Shown here in pieces: positions 7,695 to 12,746 of a stretch of 12,746 nt of DNA (within the stretch, counting starts at the first letter, position 1; each line of letters begins with the position of its first letter). The notes under the pieces are model-generated. The model was given only the letters and a program-made list of their open reading frames with translations. It was not told where the DNA came from and did not search any database. This stretch comes from Flavobacteriaceae bacterium (lineage in GTDB: Bacteria > Bacteroidota > Bacteroidia > Flavobacteriales > Flavobacteriaceae). The DNA is taken from the NCBI GenBank assembly GCA_029247985.1, contig JAQWKF010000019.1:1-12746 (forward strand), read 5' to 3'. A program made the translations under genes and the position numbers.

Positions 7695-8255
7695 ATGGCC
7701 AAAAAGCATGATTTACGAGAACTGTTCCGCAATAAACGTTCCAAGCTTTGCTCACAAGAGCTATCTGAAGCTAGTATTCGTATTTTCAATCATATTGTAG
7801 CGGATAAGCTGATCGAGGGAAATCTAGTTATACTTTATATGTCGAGTCACAACCTACAAGAACTTCCAACTGATGCTTTGTTTTCATTGTCAAGCAATTA
7901 TGATATTTGTGTGCCTAAGGTTATAAATAAGAACGGTATTATGGAGGCTGTTATGTGGAACAAAAAAACGCCCACCACCACCAATGAATGGGGCATAACG
8001 GAACCACAATCAGATACTTATATTTCACCTGAAAACATCGATACAGTTGTGGTTCCCCTAATGTGTTTTGACAAGGCAGGACATCGTGTAGGGTTTGGAA
8101 AAGGGTACTACGACAGGTTTCTAAAACGCTGTTCTAAAGACGTTAAAACCGTTGGGGTTTCTTATTTTGAACCTGTCGATAAAATAACGGATGTTGAAAC
8201 CACAGATGTGGCCTTAAATGTTATTGTAACACCAAAAAAAGTTTATCGCTTTTAG
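7695..8255 (+). CDS. 5-formyltetrahydrofolate cyclo-ligase
   Basis: ATP-dependent cytoplasmic enzyme (5-FCL, called YgfA/Fau in E. coli) converting 5-formyltetrahydrofolate to 5,10-methenyltetrahydrofolate in one-carbon metabolism. It has 186 residues from the ATG at 7695 (MAKKHDLRELFRNKRSKL), normal for the family. Visible features are the basic N-terminal segment with LR..FR..R spacing and the signature VVPLMCFDKAGHRVGFGKGY (119-138), continued by YDRF, the glycine-rich nucleotide/substrate loop of this family. The frame extends upstream to a TTG at 7635, but the extra residues look like read-through of the divergent region, so I start at ATG. It is the only plus-strand gene in the window. 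It starts head to head with uvrC and ends tail to tail with lspA, the two stop codons overlapping. Confidence 0.95.
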   Translation: MAKKHDLRELFRNKRSKLCSQELSEASIRIFNHIVADKLIEGNLVILYMSSHNLQELPTDALFSLSSNYDICVPKVINKNGIMEAVMWNKKTPTTTNEWGITEPQSDTYISPENIDTVVVPLMCFDKAGHRVGFGKGYYDRFLKRCSKDVKTVGVSYFEPVDKITDVETTDVALNVIVTPKKVYRF

Positions 8256-8881
8256 CTAGAAGCTTTACGCTGCTGGAGTAAAAACAACACAACCCCAACG
8301 CTGATGGCGCTGTCTGCAATATTGAAAACAGGCTCGAAAAAAGTGAAATGATTTCCCCCAATAAAAGGCAACCAATTGGGCCAAGTCCATGTAAACATGG
8401 GAAACTGAAACATGTCGACTACATGGCCGAACATAAGTGGTGCATACCCGCCTTCTTCTGGCATAAAAGTAGCCAATTGGTTATAGGTAGTTTCTGAAAA
8501 AAGGACTCCATAGAAAACCGAATCTATAATATTCCCTAAAGCGCCAGCAAAAATTAAGCTTACAGCTATCAATTGTAATTTAGGTGCTTTTAATTTGACA
8601 GCACGTAATAGCCAAACCGCTATTGCAGATACGGCTACCAATCTAAAAATACTCAACAATAGTTTTGCAGTATCTTCAGAAATAAAAGGAAGAAAGTCAT
8701 TAAGGCTCGCGCCCCAAGCCATCCCTTTATTTTCGACAAAAAGTAATCGGAACCACCCCCAATCAATGATTGGACCATTGCCATAATAGGTCAAGCTGTA
8801 GTTAAGTTTAATGTAAACTTTAAGGGCTTGATCTGCGACAAGAATGGCTAAAACAATCCAAGAGATTTTTCGAATCGTCAT
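8252..8881 (-). CDS. lspA: Prolipoprotein signal peptidase (signal peptidase II)
   Basis: Inner-membrane aspartic protease that removes the signal peptide from diacylglyceryl-modified prolipoproteins. It has 209 residues with four predicted membrane segments at about 5-23, 72-93, 102-122 and 186-203. Family motifs: VADQALK (D17), ENKGMAWG (50-57), the first catalytic aspartate D120 in GALGNIIDSVFYG and the second, D190, in FNIADSAISVG. About 60 residues lie between the second-last and last membrane segments, a periplasmic insertion I associate with Bacteroidota LspA and the reason for the length above about 165. It starts 3 bases after the TraR/DksA-like stop, so the two are probably co-transcribed with ileS. 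A plausible client is the M23 lipoprotein in this window. Its stop overlaps the cyclo-ligase stop on the other strand. Confidence 0.97.
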   Translation of the reverse strand: MTIRKISWIVLAILVADQALKVYIKLNYSLTYYGNGPIIDWGWFRLLFVENKGMAWGASLNDFLPFISEDTAKLLLSIFRLVAVSAIAVWLLRAVKLKAPKLQLIAVSLIFAGALGNIIDSVFYGVLFSETTYNQLATFMPEEGGYAPLMFGHVVDMFQFPMFTWTWPNWLPFIGGNHFTFFEPVFNIADSAISVGVVLFLLQQRKASS

Positions 8882-8884
8882 GGA

Positions 8885-9262
8885 TTAACGCTGCATATTT
8901 TTTGCCTCAATGCTCAAAGTGGCGTGAGGAACAAGCTTTAAGCGTTCTGGGCTGATCAATTTACCCGTTACGCGGCAAACACCATAGGTCTTGTTTTCAA
9001 TACGGATTAATGCGTTTTTTAAATCACGAATAAACTTTTCTTGTCTGATTGCAAGTTGGGTGTTGGCTTCTTTTGACATGGTTTCAGATCCCTCTTCAAA
9101 TGCTTTAAAGGTAGGAGATGTGTCATCCGTTCCGTTATTGCCGTCGTTCATGTAAGCACTACGTATGAGCTCTAAGTCTTTTTGTGCCTTGGCAATTTTT
9201 TCTTCGATAATTGTTTTAAACTCTTGTAGCGCTTCGTCGCTGTAGTTATTAGATTTTTCCAT
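8885..9262 (-). CDS. TraR/DksA-family transcriptional regulator lacking zinc-finger cysteines
   Basis: A 125-residue protein. Members of this family enter the RNA polymerase secondary channel and tune initiation, in E. coli together with ppGpp. Residues about 8-90 are a predicted two-helix coiled coil with an acidic turn GTDDTSP (44-50) at the expected tip. The C-terminal segment YGVCRVTGKLISPERL...VPHATLSIEAK keeps the fold pattern of the DksA zinc finger. However, of the four cysteines only C96 remains: the second position is T99, and the second CxxC is replaced by P112-H113-A114-T115. I know this zinc-less form from other Bacteroidota, so it is probably structural divergence rather than decay. 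It lies 10 bases after ileS and 3 bases before lspA. Family assignment is firm, and the actual regulon is unknown. Confidence 0.95.
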   Translation of the reverse strand: MEKSNNYSDEALQEFKTIIEEKIAKAQKDLELIRSAYMNDGNNGTDDTSPTFKAFEEGSETMSKEANTQLAIRQEKFIRDLKNALIRIENKTYGVCRVTGKLISPERLKLVPHATLSIEAKNMQR

Positions 9263-9272
9263 AATTGCTAAA

Positions 9273-12200
9273 TTATTTCGATTTAACCATGTTTACGTTG
9301 GTTTCTAACGAATCAAAAGATACTGGAATGCTATCTTCTAATTTATCTTTTACTAAGGTAATACTTGTTGCTAAAATTTCGTGTTGAATATACGTTTTGT
9401 TTTGTTTTAAAACATCTGCCAAAATATCATTTTGTTGTAGAGTCAATGCTATGGTGTCCGTAACATCAAAACCAAGGTCTTTGCGTATATTCTGCAAGCG
9501 GTTTACAAGCTCACGCGCCATGCCTTCCATCCGTAACGATTCATTCATTTGAATATCAAGGGCAACCGTAACGCCTTGCTCCGATGCCACAAGCCAGCCC
9601 GAAACATCTTTTGATGCTATAACCACGTCATCAGCGGAAAGAACAATCTCTTTGCCTTCAAGGTCTAGCTTCAATGCGCCCTCTTTTTCAAGTGTTTGCA
9701 CTTGTGTATCACTCAATGTCTGAATGGCTTGTGCAACCAACTTCATGTCTTTGCCAAACCTAGGGCCAAGGGTTTTAAAGTTGGGCTTAACTTCTTTTAT
9801 TAAAATAGATGAGGTGTCGTCGAGTAATTCAACTTGCTTCACGTTAACTTCCGATGCAATTAGACTAGAAATAGCCGCTACTTGCTCGCGCTCAAAGTCA
9901 TCTAAAACAGGGATCATAATGCGCTGTAGAGGTTGTCGCACCTTTATTTTTTCGCGTTTACGCAACGATAAGACCAAGGAAGTGATTTTTTGCGCGCGTT
10001 GCATTTTTTGTTCCAAGACTGAATTGATAAACAGGTCATTTGATATTGGGTAAAACGCCAAGTGAACAGATGATGCTTTTTCTTGTTGGGTAATACTATT
10101 CAAATCTTGATAAAGCCTGTCTGCATAGAAGGGCGCAACAGGAGCCATAAGCTTTGCAACACTCAACAGGCATTCATAAAGCGTTTGGTAGGCGGCAATT
10201 TTATCTGCCTCATAGGTTCCTTTCCAGAAACGACGGCGACACAAACGCACATACCAGTTGCTCAAATCTTCAGTTACAAAATGTGAAATAGCGCGGCAAG
10301 CCTTTGTGGGCTCATAAGCATCGAAATAGCGGGTAGTATTTTGAATTAGCGTATGTAATTCTGATAAAATCCACTGATCAATTTCGGGTCGGTCTTGCAC
10401 GGGAATAGATGCTTCCTCAAACTTAAACCCATCAATGTTGGCATAAAGACTAAAAAACGCATAGGTATTGTAAAGCGTACCAAAAAACTTGCGTTTTACC
10501 TCCTCAATGCCAGCAACATCAAACTTGAGGTTATCCCAAGGATTTGCATTGCTAATCATATACCAACGCGTGGCATCGGGGCCATATGTTTTTAACGTTT
10601 CAAAAGGATCAACGGCATTGCCAAGGCGCTTGGACATTTTTTGTCCATTTTTGTCTAATACCAAGCCGTTAGAAACCACGTTTTTGTATGCTACAGAATC
10701 AAAAACCAATGTAGCAATCGTATGTAAGGTATAGAACCATCCGCGCGTTTGATCAACACCCTCCGCAATATAATCTGCTGGAAAAGCATCTTGATCATCA
10801 ACTTTTTCCTTATTTTCAAAAGGGTAATGCCACTGGGCATAAGGCATGGCTCCTGAGTCAAACCAAACATCAATAAGGTCAGACTCGCGATACATGGGTT
10901 TTCCTGATTTACTTGACAAGACCAATTCGTCAACCGTATCTTTGTGTAAGTCCACTTTATTGTAATTTCTGTCAGACATATCGTCAACAACAAATTCTTC
11001 AAATGGGTTTATCGTCATATGCCCTGCAGCAACCGCTTCAGTAACCGCTTCTTTTAGTTCTTGAATGGACCCAATGACTCGGGTTTCATCTCCTTCTTCT
11101 GTACGCCAAATGGGTAATGGTATGCCCCAAAATCGTGATCGAGAAAGGTTCCAATCGTTGGCATTGGCAAGCCAATTTCCAAAACGGCCTTCGCCTGTTT
11201 TAGCAGGTTTCCATTGAATGGTTTTGTTCAGTCCAACCATGCGATCTTTGTGCCCTTGGACTTTTATAAACCACGAATCTAGAGGGTAGTAAAGTACAGG
11301 TGCGTCCGTACGCCAACAGTGTGGATAACTGTGCACATACTTTTCAACCTTAAAGGCTTTGTTCTCTTCTTTAAGGCGAATGGCGATCTCTACATCTACT
11401 GACTTTTCAGGTGCCTCTCCTTTAGGGTAAAATTCATTTTTAATAAACTTTCCGCCAACCAAACCAACTTCTTTTCTAAATTTTCCTTGAAGATCAACAA
11501 GTGGTACGGGATTTTCATTTTCATCTAAAATCAAAAGTGGCGGAATGGGTGGTGTAGCTTCTTTGGCTACTTTGGCGTCGTCTGCCCCAAAAGTGGGAGC
11601 CGTGTGAACAATTCCTGTGCCGTCTTCAGTCGTCACAAAATCTCCAACTATTATACGGAAAGCGTCTTGTGCATTTTCATAAGGCTGTGGCGCCTGATGC
11701 CACAACTGTTTATATCGAATGCCTACCAAAGCTGCTCCCTTGATTTGTTGGCTAACAAAAAATGGAATGGTCTTGTCCCCTTTTGAATATGCATTAAGTT
11801 CCGCTTCGTTTTCTGCTTGAACATACTTCTTTCCAAACTGTTTTGAAATACGTTTTTCGGCAAGCAAAACGCGAATGGGTTCAAACGTATATTGATTGAA
11901 CGTTTGTACCACAGCATAACTAATTTTTGGGCCTACAGTCAATGCGGTATTTGAAGGAAGTGTCCATGGCGTCGTTGTCCATGCCAATACGTGCAAAGGG
12001 GTATCGCTACGCAAGGGCGCTGGAAGCGTCTCGTCAATGGTTTCAAACTGAGCGGTTACTGAAGTGTCGCTTACATCTCGATAACACCCAGGTTGATTTA
12101 ATTCGTGAGAAGATAGCCCAGTTCCTGCCATGGGAGAATACGGCTGAATGGTGTAACCCTTGTAGATGAGTCCCTTTTTGTAGAGCGTCGACAATAACCA

Positions 12201-12677
12201 CCACACAGACTCCATGTATTTTGAAGTATAGGTGATGTAAGGATCTTCCATATCTACCCAATACCCCATTTTTTTGGTAAGATCGTTCCATACATCCGTG
12301 TAGCGCATAACCGCTTCGCGGCAAGCGTTGTTGTATTGGGATATACTGATGGTTTTTCCTATATCTTCTTTCGTAATTCCCAGCTCTTTTTCAACACCAA
12401 GCTCAACGGGTAAGCCATGTGTATCCCAGCCCGCTTTTCGTTTAACTTGAAAGCCTTGTTGTGTCTTATAGCGGCAAAAAATATCTTTTAGTGCACGTGC
12501 CAAAACGTGGTGTATTCCGGGCAAGCCATTTGCAGAAGGGGGGCCTTCATAAAACACAAAAGGAGGGCGTCCTTCCCTTGTAGAAACACTTGCTTCAAAG
12601 GTTAAGTGCGCTTCCCAAAAAGCAGCAATTTCTTCAGCCGTTGCGGGCAAATCAAGATGTGAATAGGTCGGAAACAA
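9273..12677 (-). CDS. ileS: Isoleucyl-tRNA synthetase, eukaryote-like (IleS2) type
   Basis: Class I aminoacyl-tRNA synthetase charging tRNA-Ile, cytoplasmic, 1134 residues. Catalytic signatures: GPPSANGLPGIHHVLARALK (45-64), whose GIHH at 54-57 replaces HIGH, and KMSKR at 680-684. The CP1 editing domain has WTTTPWTLPSNTAL (233-246) and EDGTGIVHTAPTFGADD (351-367). A helical anticodon-binding domain follows at about 770-930 and a long C-terminal extension after it. Length and the GLP-x-H block suggest the IleS2-like group rather than the E. coli type; natural mupirocin resistance is common in that group, but untested here. No ATG is available: the frame has an in-frame TAG at 12687-12689, then CAA, GAA, ATT (12678-12680) and TTG (12675-12677). 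The first internal ATG comes about 123 codons in, past GIHH. TTG is taken as start because it aligns with the family N-terminus. It heads the ileS-traR-lspA cluster. Confidence 0.97.
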   Translation of the reverse strand: MFPTYSHLDLPATAEEIAAFWEAHLTFEASVSTREGRPPFVFYEGPPSANGLPGIHHVLARALKDIFCRYKTQQGFQVKRKAGWDTHGLPVELGVEKELGITKEDIGKTISISQYNNACREAVMRYTDVWNDLTKKMGYWVDMEDPYITYTSKYMESVWWLLSTLYKKGLIYKGYTIQPYSPMAGTGLSSHELNQPGCYRDVSDTSVTAQFETIDETLPAPLRSDTPLHVLAWTTTPWTLPSNTALTVGPKISYAVVQTFNQYTFEPIRVLLAEKRISKQFGKKYVQAENEAELNAYSKGDKTIPFFVSQQIKGAALVGIRYKQLWHQAPQPYENAQDAFRIIVGDFVTTEDGTGIVHTAPTFGADDAKVAKEATPPIPPLLILDENENPVPLVDLQGKFRKEVGLVGGKFIKNEFYPKGEAPEKSVDVEIAIRLKEENKAFKVEKYVHSYPHCWRTDAPVLYYPLDSWFIKVQGHKDRMVGLNKTIQWKPAKTGEGRFGNWLANANDWNLSRSRFWGIPLPIWRTEEGDETRVIGSIQELKEAVTEAVAAGHMTINPFEEFVVDDMSDRNYNKVDLHKDTVDELVLSSKSGKPMYRESDLIDVWFDSGAMPYAQWHYPFENKEKVDDQDAFPADYIAEGVDQTRGWFYTLHTIATLVFDSVAYKNVVSNGLVLDKNGQKMSKRLGNAVDPFETLKTYGPDATRWYMISNANPWDNLKFDVAGIEEVKRKFFGTLYNTYAFFSLYANIDGFKFEEASIPVQDRPEIDQWILSELHTLIQNTTRYFDAYEPTKACRAISHFVTEDLSNWYVRLCRRRFWKGTYEADKIAAYQTLYECLLSVAKLMAPVAPFYADRLYQDLNSITQQEKASSVHLAFYPISNDLFINSVLEQKMQRAQKITSLVLSLRKREKIKVRQPLQRIMIPVLDDFEREQVAAISSLIASEVNVKQVELLDDTSSILIKEVKPNFKTLGPRFGKDMKLVAQAIQTLSDTQVQTLEKEGALKLDLEGKEIVLSADDVVIASKDVSGWLVASEQGVTVALDIQMNESLRMEGMARELVNRLQNIRKDLGFDVTDTIALTLQQNDILADVLKQNKTYIQHEILATSITLVKDKLEDSIPVSFDSLETNVNMVKSK

Positions 12678-12746
12678 AATTTCTTGCTAAAATTATGCTT
12701 GCGAAAGTAACCATTTTAAGGCGAAAAATGATGCTTTACAGGTTTC
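12678..12746. other. Upstream region of ileS, possibly with the end or start of a neighbouring gene
   Basis: Sixty-nine bases between the ileS start and the window edge. On the plus strand an ATG at 12695 opens a frame of 17 codons (MLAKVTILRRKMMLYRF) that runs off the edge and could be a divergent gene. On the minus strand two frames enter from the edge and stop: one ends in ALKWLLSQA with a TAA at 12693-12695, the other in KPVKHHFSP with a TAA at 12716-12718. The sequence is too short to decide which is real. The candidate ileS promoter lies in this stretch. Confidence 0.4.
12702..12709 (-). promoter_or_regulatory. Possible -7 promoter element upstream of ileS
   Basis: The minus strand reads TACTTTCG followed by CA, resembling TAnnTTTG with one mismatch, about 24 bases upstream of the ileS TTG start. 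A -33 TTG at the usual spacing is not evident; the region there reads CATTTTTCGCC. The distance to the start is reasonable for a short leader, so this is the best promoter candidate for the ileS-traR-lspA cluster, on motif similarity alone. Confidence 0.35.

Noticed and set aside
7649..7789. N-terminal extension of UvrC to the ATG at 7789
   Set aside because: It is antisense to the conserved start of the cyclo-ligase and gives a protein about 47 residues longer than usual.
8264..8282. A small hairpin (TTTAC / GTAAA, 9-base loop) just past the cyclo-ligase stop
   Set aside because: The stem is only five AT-rich pairs, no T-run follows on either strand, and it lies inside the lspA coding sequence, so I do not call it a terminator.
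1..12746. A defence system, CRISPR array, prophage, insertion sequence or tRNA
   Set aside because: No direct-repeat arrays, transposase or integrase genes, inverted-repeat ends or cloverleaf sequences were seen; almost all of the window is accounted for by housekeeping and envelope genes.

Overview
The window looks like a stretch of core chromosome from a member of the Bacteroidota, most likely a flavobacterium. This rests on several points: the signature sequences of IleS (a GIHH variant of the HIGH motif), a TraR/DksA-family protein that has lost its zinc-finger cysteines, LspA with a long insertion between its two catalytic aspartates, and weak purine-rich leaders in place of clear Shine-Dalgarno sites. 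It is almost fully coding and holds nine protein genes. I see no RNA genes, mobile elements, CRISPR arrays or substantial repeats.

Layout. From the right edge, a leftward (minus-strand) cluster runs ileS (9273-12677), a TraR/DksA-like regulator (8885-9262) and lspA (8252-8881), with gaps of 10 and 3 bases. It meets, tail to tail with a 4-base overlap, the only rightward gene, a 5-formyltetrahydrofolate cyclo-ligase (7695-8255). Head to head with that gene starts a second leftward cluster: uvrC (5849-7648), a patatin phospholipase fused to an outer-membrane beta-barrel (3655-5862), a DUF3108 protein (2789-3643), an M23-family lipoprotein (1525-2811) and pgi (1-1559, C-terminus cut off by the window edge). 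Three of the four junctions in this second cluster are overlaps (14, 23 and 35 bases) and the fourth is an 11-base gap, which suggests co-transcription and translational coupling.

How the genes fit together. The ileS cluster joins translation (IleS), RNA-polymerase control (TraR/DksA-like) and lipoprotein maturation (LspA). The second cluster joins DNA repair (UvrC) and glycolysis (Pgi) with three envelope proteins: an outer-membrane patatin of type Vd-like layout, a secreted DUF3108 protein and a lipoprotein of the murein endopeptidase type. The M23 lipoprotein would itself need LspA.

I found no convincing evidence of a new multi-gene system. The most useful things to check are the His-x-Cys variant in the M23 active site, the patatin/barrel protein inside a uvrC-pgi operon, the zinc-less DksA-like protein, the absence of an ATG start for ileS, and the uvrC start, which bears on the very compact divergent region.
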